Position numbers and translations under genes: made by a program. DNA of 39,568 nucleotides. Origin: Oscillospiraceae bacterium (GTDB lineage Bacteria; Bacillota; Clostridia; UMGS1810). The DNA lies in assembly GCA_015069015.1 (NCBI GenBank), contig SVJK01000013.1, positions 1-39,568 on the forward strand, given 5' to 3'. The stretch's first letter is position 1, and every line of letters begins with the position of its first letter. This document shows positions 1 to 7,886 of this stretch, piece by piece. Under the pieces are notes generated by a model. That model was not told the DNA's origin and did no database searches. It saw only the letters and a program-made list of their open reading frames with translations.

Positions 1-227
1 TAAATAATGAAGATGTCGGGGTAAATGTCGGGGTAAATTTAAATAAAACGCAAAGAAAGATTGTTGAACTTATAAGAAATAATCCAAGCATAACAATTGA
101 AGAAATGGCAAAGTTTGCAGATGTTGCAACAAGAACAATAGAAAGAAACATTAAAAAATTAAAAGAAAGAGAAATCATCGACAGAGTAGGCGCTGACAAA
201 AATGGGCAATGGATTGCAAAAATCTGA
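1..227 (+). CDS. C-terminal winged-helix domain of a truncated protein (AlbA_2/divergent-AAA type likely)
   Basis: The frame is open at the left edge (first full codon at position 3) and stops with TGA at 225-227, giving 74 residues. It starts with a Gly-Val-Asn-rich linker, followed by a winged helix-turn-helix: KTQRKIVELIRNNPSITIEE, then a recognition helix with VATRTIERNIKKLKE and a wing ending NGQWIAKI. This linker plus HTH layout is, from memory, typical of the C-terminus of Schlafen/AlbA_2-domain ATP-binding proteins in Firmicutes, which are putative transcription regulators. The ATPase-like domain lies outside the window, so the family is inferred and only the HTH is seen. Confidence 0.7.
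   Translation, partial: NNEDVGVNVGVNLNKTQRKIVELIRNNPSITIEEMAKFADVATRTIERNIKKLKEREIIDRVGADKNGQWIAKI
15..38 (+). repeat. Two tandem copies of a 12-bp unit
   Basis: GTCGGGGTAAAT occurs twice head-to-tail, encoding Val-Gly-Val-Asn twice in the linker before the winged helix. The unit is a multiple of three, so copy-number change would alter linker length without breaking the frame. Confidence 0.8.
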
Positions 228-434
228 TTGCAATAAAAATTTATATAATAGTTTGCCGATAATGATATTTACATATACTAACAGACTGCAAAGAGACCGA
301 GACCGGAATTTTTCCGGAACCATCAACCGGCAGGAGAAATAAACCAATTCACAGTATCCGGGTAATTATATCATAGTTCTTTCAAATGAACTTTGAGAAT
401 CACAAAATTATATTAGTATGAGGAGAGTATAACG

Positions 435-1100
435 ATGCTTAAAAATATTAAAGGTGCAATATTTGATATGGACGGAACCTTAATTGATTCTTTGATGTTA
501 TGGAATATTATTTGGGAAAAATTTGGCAAACTTTTTTGTGAAGACGGTAAATTCCTTCCGTCATCTTCAGATGATAAAGCAGTAAGAACAATGACATTGA
601 AGGACGCAATGGATCATATACATAAGCAATATAATATCGGCAATTCAGGAGACGAACTGTTGGAGAGTGCAAACAAAATAATGATAGATTTTTACTCCAA
701 TGAAGTTATGCTCAAAGAAGGTGTGGCAGAGTTTCTGGAATACTGCTATAACAAGGGAATAAAGATGTGCATAGCTTCTGCAACTGATATAGAACTGATA
801 AAAATTGCCGCTAAACATTGTAACATTGAAAAGTATTTTGAAAATATTCTTTCCTGCGCAGACATAGGAAAGGGGAAGGATGAACCGGATATATATTTAA
901 AGGCACAGGAATGTCTTGGAACGTCTGCTGATGAAACCTGTATATTTGAAGATTCACATATTGCCATATGTACTGCAGATAAATTGGGATTTAAAACAGT
1001 TGGAATTTATGATAAATATAATTATGGTCAGGATGAAATCAAAAAAACCTCAAATGTATACATAGCAGAGGGAGATTCGTTAAGAAGTCTTATGGTTTAA
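435..1100 (+). CDS. HAD-superfamily phosphatase (beta-phosphoglucomutase-like)
   Basis: A 221-residue haloacid dehalogenase-type hydrolase. Motif I is DMDGTLIDS near residues 10-18 (nucleophile and acid/base Asp). Motif II is IASATD, the Lys region is GKGKDEPDIYLKAQE, and motif IV is FEDSHIAI. The insertion between motif I and II looks like the helical cap of the beta-phosphoglucomutase subgroup. Such enzymes dephosphorylate small phosphosugars or nucleotides in the cytoplasm; the substrate cannot be read from sequence. The start is supported by AGGAGA at 421-426. It may be co-transcribed with the M20 peptidase 63 bp downstream. Confidence 0.9.
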   Translation: MLKNIKGAIFDMDGTLIDSLMLWNIIWEKFGKLFCEDGKFLPSSSDDKAVRTMTLKDAMDHIHKQYNIGNSGDELLESANKIMIDFYSNEVMLKEGVAEFLEYCYNKGIKMCIASATDIELIKIAAKHCNIEKYFENILSCADIGKGKDEPDIYLKAQECLGTSADETCIFEDSHIAICTADKLGFKTVGIYDKYNYGQDEIKKTSNVYIAEGDSLRSLMV

Positions 1101-1163
1101 GATTTTACTTGGAATTATATAATCTCAATATCATACACTCTGAATTTACAAGGGGAGAATAAA

Positions 1164-2315
1164 ATGAGAGAATATGAAAAACTTTTTGAAAGAATAGATT
1201 TATCAGAAGATGAGTATAAAACATTCTGGAAAGAATTGTGCCTGATTGAAAGCCCCACAGATTGTAAAGAGGGTGTAGATGCTGTGGGTAATTATATTAT
1301 AGAAAAGGCGATGGCGCGGGGCTGGAAGATTGAAAAACAAGAGCAGAAAATATCAGGAGACTGTATTTGCATTACTATGAATCCCGATGCCGAAGGAAAA
1401 TCCATATGTTTATCCGGTCATATGGATACAGTTCATCCCATTGGACTTTTTGGAGATCATCCCGTAAAAATAGATGAAGACATAATCTATGGTCCGGGAG
1501 TTTCTGATTGCAAAGGTGGTATTGTGGCTGCTTTCATGGCAATGGCAGCACTTGATGATGAAGGGTTCAGCGCCCGTCCTGTAAAACTGATACTCCAGTC
1601 AGATGAAGAAACAAGCAGTGATGGGAGTAATAAAACAACTGTTCAGTATATGTGCGAATGTGCACGTGATGCAGTTGCATTTCTGAACTGCGAACCATAT
1701 GTTATGGGTACAGCAGTTTTGAAGCGAAAAGGTATCGCAAAATATACATTCAAAATCAAAGGAAAAGCGGAGCACGCTGCATATTGTTATAACGGAATAA
1801 GTGCAATAACGGAAGCCGCACACAAAATCATTGAATTGGAAAAATATAAAGATGAAAATGGTATAACGGCAAATTGCGGTAAAATTTATGGAGGAACTAA
1901 AACAAATACTGTCCCTGAGGAATGTGTGTTTAAGGTTGATTTCAGATTTTCAAATTCTGATGAACTTTCCGAAATTAAAAACATTGCTCAAAGAGTAGCC
2001 GACACTTCTTATATTGAAGGTACAACCTGCGAACTTATATTGGAAAGTTTCAGAGACGCCATGGAACTTACCGATAAAAATACTGCACTTCTCGAAAAGG
2101 CAAATGAAATTTTTGCTTCAACAGGGTTAGTGCAACTGTCTCCCCGCTCAACAGGCGGTGGTTCTGATGCCGCATATACAACAAATTGCGGTATACCTAC
2201 AATTGATTCAATAGGCGTTGAACTTGGTAATATTCATTCGAAAAACGAATATGCATCAGTTTCATCATTGAAAGAAGCGGCAAAGAGAATTGCAGCCATT
2301 TGCTATTATATATAA
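1164..2315 (+). CDS. M20-family metallopeptidase (ArgE/DapE/CPG2-like)
   Basis: A 383-residue zinc-dependent amidohydrolase or peptidase. The metal-site motifs are in order: LSGHMDTVH (His86, Asp88), YGPGVSDCKGG (bridging Asp), LQSDEETSS (catalytic Glu pair), NCEP, and NIHSKNEY near the C-terminus (last His ligand). The central RKGIAKYTFKIKGKAEHAA stretch begins the dimerisation lid. Relatives deacylate N-acyl amino acids or cleave dipeptides; substrate specificity cannot be assigned. Start chosen for the AAGGGGAG ribosome binding site ahead of it. It lies between a HAD phosphatase and an alpha/beta hydrolase, suggesting a small catabolic cluster. Confidence 0.9.
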   Translation: MREYEKLFERIDLSEDEYKTFWKELCLIESPTDCKEGVDAVGNYIIEKAMARGWKIEKQEQKISGDCICITMNPDAEGKSICLSGHMDTVHPIGLFGDHPVKIDEDIIYGPGVSDCKGGIVAAFMAMAALDDEGFSARPVKLILQSDEETSSDGSNKTTVQYMCECARDAVAFLNCEPYVMGTAVLKRKGIAKYTFKIKGKAEHAAYCYNGISAITEAAHKIIELEKYKDENGITANCGKIYGGTKTNTVPEECVFKVDFRFSNSDELSEIKNIAQRVADTSYIEGTTCELILESFRDAMELTDKNTALLEKANEIFASTGLVQLSPRSTGGGSDAAYTTNCGIPTIDSIGVELGNIHSKNEYASVSSLKEAAKRIAAICYYI

Positions 2316-2373
2316 TTTCGGCGATTGAAATATGAAGTCTCACATACATCTATAAACATAAGGAGCAGATATT

Positions 2374-3270
2374 ATGGAAAACATAAAGCAAAAATGGATT
2401 GAGGCACTTGGAAGTCCCTCATATGAAATCCCAAAAGAGCCGATACAACTCGTTAAAAAATATGAATATGAAGATTTTGACCTTGAAGTATACGTGCAAA
2501 GAAATGATCCGAAATCTTTTCAGAGAGTGATGATTGCATTTCCGAAAAATCTTACAACACCTCGCTCCGCAGTTGTCATTCCTTTCTACCATCCCGAGGC
2601 AATGCTCGGATTCGATCCCGTAACGGGGGAAACATTGAAAAACTTCAGCGACATCACCATGATGAATGATCTTGTAAAAAAGGGATATATCACAGCAACT
2701 GCAGATGCATATTATATCACATACACACGAAACATCTACGGCAAAGGTGATTTTGAACGCTGGGGAGAAGCGGGAAAATATTTAAGACTTGATAACCCAA
2801 ACTGGACAGGCGTCGGAAAACTTTTCTCGGACACAACACTTTTGGTTGATGCCCTTTCTTCCGATTCAAGAGTAGATACCAATCGTATTGGTATCATGGG
2901 ACATTCTCTTGGTGGAAAGATGGCTTTTTATACAGGCTGTCTTGATGAAAGAATCAAGGTTATTGTTGCAAGTGATTTCGGAATATGCTGGGAACAGTCA
3001 AACTGGGATGATATATGGTACTGGCACGATAAGGTGAATGAACTCAAAGAAAAAAATATGGATCATTCAGACCTTCTTGGAATTTCATCAAAACCATTTT
3101 GCCTCATTGCGGGACAGTATGACGATGAAAAAAGTTTAGAAATGATGAAAAAAGCAAAAGGATATTTGCCCGATGATGAAAAACTCAAATTCATAAACCA
3201 TGCCACAGGTCACAGACCGCCTGCGTGGGCACTTAAAGAATCCTATGATTTTCTTGAAAAGTGGATATGA
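2374..3270 (+). CDS. Alpha/beta hydrolase (dienelactone hydrolase/acetyl-xylan-esterase-like)
   Basis: A 298-residue serine hydrolase without a signal peptide, so probably cytoplasmic. The nucleophile elbow is GHSLGG with Ser178. A likely acidic residue is in IAGQYDDE, and the catalytic His is in FINHATGHRPP near the C-terminus. The N-terminal part (SAVVIPFYHPEAMLGF) has the hydrophobic strand and oxyanion region seen in large dienelactone-hydrolase-like esterases. The substrate is unknown; esters of sugars or acyl compounds are plausible. AAGGAG sits about 8 bp before the ATG. The gene stops just before the hairpin that precedes the recombinase, which may also serve as its transcription end. 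Confidence 0.85.
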   Translation: MENIKQKWIEALGSPSYEIPKEPIQLVKKYEYEDFDLEVYVQRNDPKSFQRVMIAFPKNLTTPRSAVVIPFYHPEAMLGFDPVTGETLKNFSDITMMNDLVKKGYITATADAYYITYTRNIYGKGDFERWGEAGKYLRLDNPNWTGVGKLFSDTTLLVDALSSDSRVDTNRIGIMGHSLGGKMAFYTGCLDERIKVIVASDFGICWEQSNWDDIWYWHDKVNELKEKNMDHSDLLGISSKPFCLIAGQYDDEKSLEMMKKAKGYLPDDEKLKFINHATGHRPPAWALKESYDFLEKWI

Positions 3271-3284
3271 AAATGTCATAAATA

Positions 3285-3333
3285 TAAAATACCTCCATAT
3301 ATATTAACCGAAAATATGTATGGAGGTATTTTA
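3285..3333 (+). promoter_or_regulatory. 21-bp hairpin burying the recombinase ribosome binding site
   Basis: Positions 3285-3305 pair with 3313-3333 with one G-T wobble and a 7-nt loop (AACCGAA). The left arm contains ACCTCC (3291-3296), the exact complement of the GGAGGT Shine-Dalgarno at 3322-3327. The right arm ends one base before the recombinase ATG at 3334. In RNA this would hide the ribosome binding site. It could instead be a DNA-level operator or recombination site, or act as a weak terminator for the hydrolase gene. Confidence 0.7.
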
Positions 3334-4194
3334 ATGAAAATTGCTGCATACTGCAGAGTATCAACAGGCAGCGAAAATCAACTTTCCTCTCTGGAAAACC
3401 AAAAAACATTTTTTGAAGAATATGCAAAAAAGAACGGATATGACCTTGTGGAAATATATGCTGACAAAGGCATAAGCGGAAAAGCACTCAAAAACAGGAA
3501 AGCCTTTTCAAAGATGCTTTCCGACAGTTCCAAAAAAGTTTTTGATATGCTGATTGTAAAAGATATAAGCCGTTTTGCCAGAAATACCGTTGACTTTCTG
3601 ACGGGCATAAGAAAACTCAAATCAAACGGTATAGACATCCGCTTTCTCTCTTGTGATATGACTGTTTTGGGAGAGTCTGAATTTGCCCTTACCATGTTTG
3701 CGGCAATTGCTCAGGAAGAGTCCTACAATCTTTCCAAAAGAATAATATTCGGGAAAGATGTTTCGGCAAAAAGGGGACGGACTCCTTCTGTTATATATGG
3801 TTATGATAAAGACGGAACATATTCTCTTTCAAGAAACGAGTCAGAACTTGAAACTGTGAAAGAAATTTTTGAAATGTACACATCAAAAAATATGGGCATA
3901 AGGAAAATTTCTTCATATCTGAATGAAAAACACATTCCGCCAAAGCACGGAAGTAAATGGCACCCGAAAACCGTGAGGCGAATCATATCAAATCCCTTGT
4001 ATTGCGGGAAACTCATAAATAACAAAACCCGCACTTTGGATTTTATGGAATCCACAAGGAAAACTTTGCCAAAAGAAGAGAACTACATACATCAAAGACC
4101 GGAACTTGCAGTCATATCAGAAGATACATTTCAGATGGCTATGAGAATCCTTGGTTCAAAAACAAAAAAAGGTGACACAAACAGAAATTGTTGA
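3334..4194 (+). CDS. Large serine recombinase, C-terminally truncated
   Basis: A 286-residue site-specific recombinase. The N-terminal resolvase domain (about 1-140) shows AYCRVSTG with the catalytic Ser, KDISRFARN with active-site Arg residues, and FAAIAQEES leading to the long helix. It is followed by the Recombinase (PF07508-like) domain with GYDKDG, IRKISSYLNEKHIPP and WHPKTVRRIISNPLYCG. Family members usually run to 450-550 residues with a zinc ribbon and coiled coil; here the protein stops after AMRILGSKTKK and lacks both. The ATG at 3334 is chosen over an upstream ATG at 3316 because GGAGG lies 7 bp ahead of it. Integrase activity is doubtful, since the missing part binds attachment-site DNA in relatives. 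Confidence 0.85.
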   Translation: MKIAAYCRVSTGSENQLSSLENQKTFFEEYAKKNGYDLVEIYADKGISGKALKNRKAFSKMLSDSSKKVFDMLIVKDISRFARNTVDFLTGIRKLKSNGIDIRFLSCDMTVLGESEFALTMFAAIAQEESYNLSKRIIFGKDVSAKRGRTPSVIYGYDKDGTYSLSRNESELETVKEIFEMYTSKNMGIRKISSYLNEKHIPPKHGSKWHPKTVRRIISNPLYCGKLINNKTRTLDFMESTRKTLPKEENYIHQRPELAVISEDTFQMAMRILGSKTKKGDTNRNC

Positions 4195-4588
4195 CCCCAT
4201 TTGTCTTGCATCAAGAGTTGAAGATGCCTGCCAGGACAACTGCTCCTGCTGTTGCTGCGGAGAAATGGATGTAAGTTCCGTTCCCGATGACATCTGCAAG
4301 GTTTTTGATGATATTTTAGTTGACAATGACGATTGTAAGAGAGTATATGTTACAATTGGTCTTTTCACCATCGTCAGACTCACAAGAAAAGTTGAACTTC
4401 TCATTCCTGTTGTGGATTTCTGCATTCCCAGAAACGAATGTATTCAGTCCACAGACAGCAATCCCTGTGAACTTTTCGACAAACTCAAATTCCCTGTGGA
4501 TGAATTCTTCCCACCCGAAAAATGTCACTTTGACAGCATTGATTCCGTGTCGGCAGGATATGGATGCGGTTGCGGCTGCGGAAACTGA
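4151..4588 (+). CDS. C-terminal half of a cysteine-rich clostridial protein (probable gene remnant)
   Basis: An open frame of 145 residues whose nominal start is TTG at 4151 (a GTG at 4172 is an alternative); neither has a clear ribosome binding site. It overlaps the recombinase tail by 44 bp in another frame. It has a Cys cluster (CQDNCSCCCCGE), a hydrophobic middle (VTIGLFTIVRLTRKVELLIP), VVDFCIPRNEC, PCELFDKLKFPVDEFFPP and a GCGCGCGN end. From memory this matches the C-terminal part of a roughly 300-residue Cys-rich protein common in Clostridia and of unproven function. If so, about half the gene has been replaced by the recombinase. A terminator follows. Confidence 0.65.
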   Translation: MVQKQKKVTQTEIVDPICLASRVEDACQDNCSCCCCGEMDVSSVPDDICKVFDDILVDNDDCKRVYVTIGLFTIVRLTRKVELLIPVVDFCIPRNECIQSTDSNPCELFDKLKFPVDEFFPPEKCHFDSIDSVSAGYGCGCGCGN

Positions 4589-4615
4589 TAATTTAACACA
4601 ATAAACTTTCACTTT

Positions 4616-4642
4616 GGAGGCGGATGTTTTCATCCGCCTTTT
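4616..4642 (+). terminator. Rho-independent terminator after the Cys-rich gene
   Basis: GGCGGATG (4619-4626) and CATCCGCC (4631-4638) form a perfect 8-bp GC-rich stem around a TTTT loop, followed by a short T run. It lies 28 bp after the stop codon. Confidence 0.85.
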
Positions 4643-4840
4643 AAGTTGAAATTTATCTTGTATATTGATTTTAATAATCGGGAATGAAATGCATATGAAG
4701 GTGCAAGAAATGAAACCCTTACGTTTTATGAAATACTGCTTCTGATTATCATCCTAAAACATCCGAAAAAAAGGATTTTTTTCAAAATTGTAGTATATAA
4801 TAATTATACATAGATATTTTGAAAGGACGTACATAATATT

Positions 4841-5416
4841 ATGAAAATTATTGGCATAAACGGAAGTCACAAAAATGACGGAAACTGTGCATTTCTTCTC
4901 GATATAGTTTTGTCAGACCTTGAAAAAATGGGTTGCGAGACAAAAACATATAATGCAACACAGGTTATATCAGACTGCAAAATTCCCTTTTGCATTTCAT
5001 GTTCTTCTCCATGTAACAAATCCTGCTACGGCGAAAAACTAAAAGAGGTTTTTGAGGAATTCAAAACTGCAGATGCAGTTGTCTTTGCTTCTCCCGTATA
5101 CTTTGGTTCAATGAGCGGACAACTCAAATGTCTTTTTGATAAAACAAGGGATGTGAGGGCAAACAATGTTCTTCTTGGCAAAATAGGTCTTGGAATCACT
5201 TGCGGTGCATCCAAATACGGCGGTCAGGAAAAAGCCCTTGACGCAATACATAACTGTATGCTTGTAAACGGCATGACAATTGTGGGAAGTTCAAGCACAA
5301 ATCTTGCAGGTCACATGGGAATATGTGCTCAGGCACCGTCTTGCGACGATGAATTTGCAATTTCAAGAGCCCACAGCGGTGCAAAAAGAATATTTGAACA
5401 ATTATGTAAAAGATAA
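4841..5416 (+). CDS. NADPH-dependent FMN reductase / iron-sulfur flavoprotein-like
   Basis: A 191-residue flavodoxin-fold protein. The N-terminal GINGSHKNDGN is the FMN phosphate-binding loop, and FASPVYFGSMSGQLKCLFDKT is the typical second FMN contact. A compact Cys cluster, FCISCSSPCNKSC at about residues 50-60, resembles the 4Fe-4S motif of Isf-type iron-sulfur flavoproteins of anaerobes. These pass electrons from ferredoxin-like donors to oxidants or quinones. The last third (GITCGASKYGGQEKAL) fits the family. GAAAGGACG precedes the ATG. The gene ends 14 bp before dgt and may be co-transcribed with it. TATAAT at 4796-4801 could be a -10 box, but I see no good -35. Confidence 0.88.
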   Translation: MKIIGINGSHKNDGNCAFLLDIVLSDLEKMGCETKTYNATQVISDCKIPFCISCSSPCNKSCYGEKLKEVFEEFKTADAVVFASPVYFGSMSGQLKCLFDKTRDVRANNVLLGKIGLGITCGASKYGGQEKALDAIHNCMLVNGMTIVGSSSTNLAGHMGICAQAPSCDDEFAISRAHSGAKRIFEQLCKR

Positions 5417-5430
5417 AAGAGGTGCTCCGT

Positions 5431-6417
5431 ATGAACATTCGTCAGATGCGAGAAAATCAGGAAAGAGAAACTCTTTCAGAATATGCAACTCTTTCCGAAA
5501 ATTCAAAAGGCAGACAAAACTTCGAGGAAAAATGCCCCTTGCGTACAGACTTTTCAAGAGACAGAGACCGCATTATTCACTCAAAAGCCTTCAGACGCCT
5601 GAAACATAAAACTCAGGTCTTCATCTCTCTTGACAATGACCATTTCCGTACAAGACTCACTCACACTCTTGAAGTTTCCCAGATTGCCCGCACAATTGCA
5701 AGGGCGCTTGGTTTGAACGAAGACTTAGCAGAGGCAATATCAATGGGACACGACCTTGGTCACACGCCTTTTGGCCATTCGGGTGAAAGAGCCCTTGATG
5801 CTTTGTCTTCCAAAGGATTCAGACACTATGAGCAGAGTCTTCGTGTGGTGGACATTCTTGAAAAAAACGGCATGGGAATGAATCTGACATATGAGGTGCG
5901 TGACGGAATAGTAAATCACACAGGAAGCGATATGGCACAAACTTTAGAGGGCAGAATTGTAAAGTATGCAGACCGTATAGCCTACATAAATCATGATATA
6001 GACGACGCCATAAGAGCAGGAGTCATAGATTCAGAAGACATCCCGTCAGAATTTCTTGAAAAACTTGGCGAAACAGGTTCCCAGAGAATTGATAATCTCA
6101 TATCCGATATTGTATATACAAGTCTTGGCAAAAACGACATAAAGATGAGCGCGGAAACAGAGAAAAATATGCTTTCTTTAAGAAGTTTTATGTTTGAAAA
6201 TGTATATCATAATATGGCGCTGAGGGATTCTCAGTCTTTTATGGTTATTGAAAAACTTTTTAATTATTTTTTAAACGATGTAACACTTCTGCCTGTGGAA
6301 TATAAATTTCTTCTTGAGTCATGGGACAAAGAAACTGTTGTGTGTGACTATATTGCAGGAATGACCGATAATTTCTGTGTTGCACTTTTTAACGAACTCT
6401 TTATGCCCATAAAGTAA
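5431..6417 (+). CDS. dgt: Deoxyguanosinetriphosphate triphosphohydrolase-like protein (dGTPase, HD domain)
   Basis: A 328-residue HD-domain enzyme that hydrolyses dNTPs (classically dGTP) to the nucleoside and tripolyphosphate, limiting nucleotide pools. Metal ligands are visible as THTLEVSQIA (His78) and GHDLGHTPFGHSGE (His107, Asp108), with a later Asp in YADRIAYINHDIDDA. The N-terminal RDRDRIIHSKAFRRLKHKTQV is the family signature. The ATG at 5431 is preferred over GTG at 5422 because AGAGG lies 8 bp ahead and the family begins here. Length fits the shorter bacterial subfamily. It sits directly before dnaG and rpoD, an arrangement common in Clostridia. Confidence 0.93.
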   Translation: MNIRQMRENQERETLSEYATLSENSKGRQNFEEKCPLRTDFSRDRDRIIHSKAFRRLKHKTQVFISLDNDHFRTRLTHTLEVSQIARTIARALGLNEDLAEAISMGHDLGHTPFGHSGERALDALSSKGFRHYEQSLRVVDILEKNGMGMNLTYEVRDGIVNHTGSDMAQTLEGRIVKYADRIAYINHDIDDAIRAGVIDSEDIPSEFLEKLGETGSQRIDNLISDIVYTSLGKNDIKMSAETEKNMLSLRSFMFENVYHNMALRDSQSFMVIEKLFNYFLNDVTLLPVEYKFLLESWDKETVVCDYIAGMTDNFCVALFNELFMPIK

Positions 6418-6441
6418 TTGTTAAAATAGCATAGAAAAATG

Positions 6442-6474
6442 ACGGGAAATGATAAAATATTTCCCCGTATTTTA
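6442..6474 (+). terminator. Possible weak terminator between dgt and dnaG
   Basis: ACGGGAAAT (6442-6450) pairs with ATTTCCCCGT ending at 6469, with one bulged C, and is followed by ATTTTA. The stem is moderate and the T run poor, so partial readthrough into dnaG is likely. Confidence 0.4.
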
Positions 6475-6557
6475 GAAACGGAATTTCAAAAAAGGGATTC
6501 CGGGTTAAATGTCGAATAAAAATCTGTAAGAAACAAAAGATGAAAGGAGAATATGGG

Positions 6558-7886
6558 ATGCCGCTTTTTCCGGATTATGTAATTAAAGAAGTTGCAGATA
6601 AAAATGATATATATGATGTTATTTCCCAAACGGTATCTCTGAAAAAATCAGGCAGTTCCTACATAGGTCTTTGCCCCTTTCACAATGAAAAGACTCCGTC
6701 TTTTTCTGTTTCACCCAGACGTGGAATTTTTAAATGCTTTGGTTGCGGCGAAGGCGGAGACGTAATAGGTTTTGTTATGAAAAATGAAAACCTTTCATTT
6801 TTTGATGCGGTGACAAAACTTGCCTCAAGAGCCAATATAACTTTGCCTGAGGTCAAAAACTTTGACAAGGATAAAAGTGAAAAAAGAAAAGAAAAAGCAC
6901 AGCATATTTATGAAATTAATAAAGAGGCCGCGAACTACTTTTATTCAAACATAAAAAACTCTCCCGAGGCAATAGCCTATTTTAAAAAAAGAGAACTTTC
7001 TTCATCTCAGGTAAAGGCTTTCTGGCTTGGCTATGCCCCTGATTCATGGACAGGCCTTTTTGACCATCTTGTTTCAAAAGGGTATACTGAGGGGGATATT
7101 TATGATGCCGGACTCATCCGCCGTCACGAATCGGGAAGGTATTATGACTATTTCAGAAACCGCGTGATGTTTACCATTTTTGATTCAAATTCCAATATAA
7201 TCGGATTTGGTGGAAGGGTTTTAGATGACAGTAAACCCAAATACTTAAACTCTCCTGACAGTTCTGTTTTCAGCAAAGGAAAAAATCTTTATTCCATAAA
7301 CCTGGCAAAGCACTCAAAGAAAAAATTCTGTATTCTCTGTGAGGGGTATATGGATGCCATTGCCCTTATAAGTGCCGGCTATGATAATACAGTTGCCACA
7401 CTTGGAACTGCAATAGGTGACAGTCAGGCAAGAATGCTTTCAAGATTTTTTGAAGAAGTTGTCATATGCTATGACAGTGATGATGCAGGCAGAAACGCCA
7501 CAAATCGCGCAATCACGGTTTTAAGAGGACAGGACAAACTTAAAATTTCGGTTCTTGACTTAAAAGCAAAAAAAGATCCTGATGAATATATCAAAACCTA
7601 CGGAAAAGAACGGTTCAATTCGATGCTTAATGCAAGGAAGACCGATATGGAGTATTTAATAGACTATTTCGGGGAAAACTATAACCTGAAAAAATCAGAT
7701 GAGAAAATCAGATATATATCAGAACTCACTCAGTATTTGAGCCTCATTCCCACAAAAGTAGAACTTGATGTATATGCATCGGTTGTGGCGGAAAAAACAG
7801 GGGTACAAGCCTCGTCAATAATTTCTCAGTGTGGTGTAAAAAGGGCTGCAGGATTGGCGATATCCCGGGAAATACTGATGTTATAA
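6558..7886 (+). CDS. dnaG: DNA primase, N-terminal and catalytic portion (frameshifted gene)
   Basis: DnaG makes the RNA primers for replication. Starting at ATG 6558 (AAGGAG 8 bp ahead; an upstream ATG at 6540 precedes the ribosome binding site and is rejected), the protein has the CHC2 zinc finger CPFH...CFGC (Cys39, His42, Cys60, Cys63). The catalytic core and TOPRIM domain follow, with CEGYMDAI and VVICYDSDDAGRNA supplying acidic metal ligands. The homologous reading is lost near 7838-7845, and the frame ends at 7886 after a dozen unrelated residues. The helicase-binding C-terminus continues in another frame (7829-8311). Normal DnaG is about 590-600 residues, matching the two pieces together. 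One base missing beside AAAAAGGG would explain it. Confidence 0.93.
   Translation: MPLFPDYVIKEVADKNDIYDVISQTVSLKKSGSSYIGLCPFHNEKTPSFSVSPRRGIFKCFGCGEGGDVIGFVMKNENLSFFDAVTKLASRANITLPEVKNFDKDKSEKRKEKAQHIYEINKEAANYFYSNIKNSPEAIAYFKKRELSSSQVKAFWLGYAPDSWTGLFDHLVSKGYTEGDIYDAGLIRRHESGRYYDYFRNRVMFTIFDSNSNIIGFGGRVLDDSKPKYLNSPDSSVFSKGKNLYSINLAKHSKKKFCILCEGYMDAIALISAGYDNTVATLGTAIGDSQARMLSRFFEEVVICYDSDDAGRNATNRAITVLRGQDKLKISVLDLKAKKDPDEYIKTYGKERFNSMLNARKTDMEYLIDYFGENYNLKKSDEKIRYISELTQYLSLIPTKVELDVYASVVAEKTGVQASSIISQCGVKRAAGLAISREILML

Noticed and set aside
4320-4604. Plus-strand 94-codon frame inside the Cys-rich gene region
   Set aside because: It shadows the Cys-rich frame in another register, has no ribosome binding site and recalls no family.
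7829-7886. Programmed -1 frameshifting in dnaG at AAAAAGGG
   Set aside because: The zero-frame codons are GTA AAA AGG; A-AAA-AGG is not a proper slippery heptamer because the A-site tRNA would not re-pair well. No stimulatory stem was evident. An indel is simpler.
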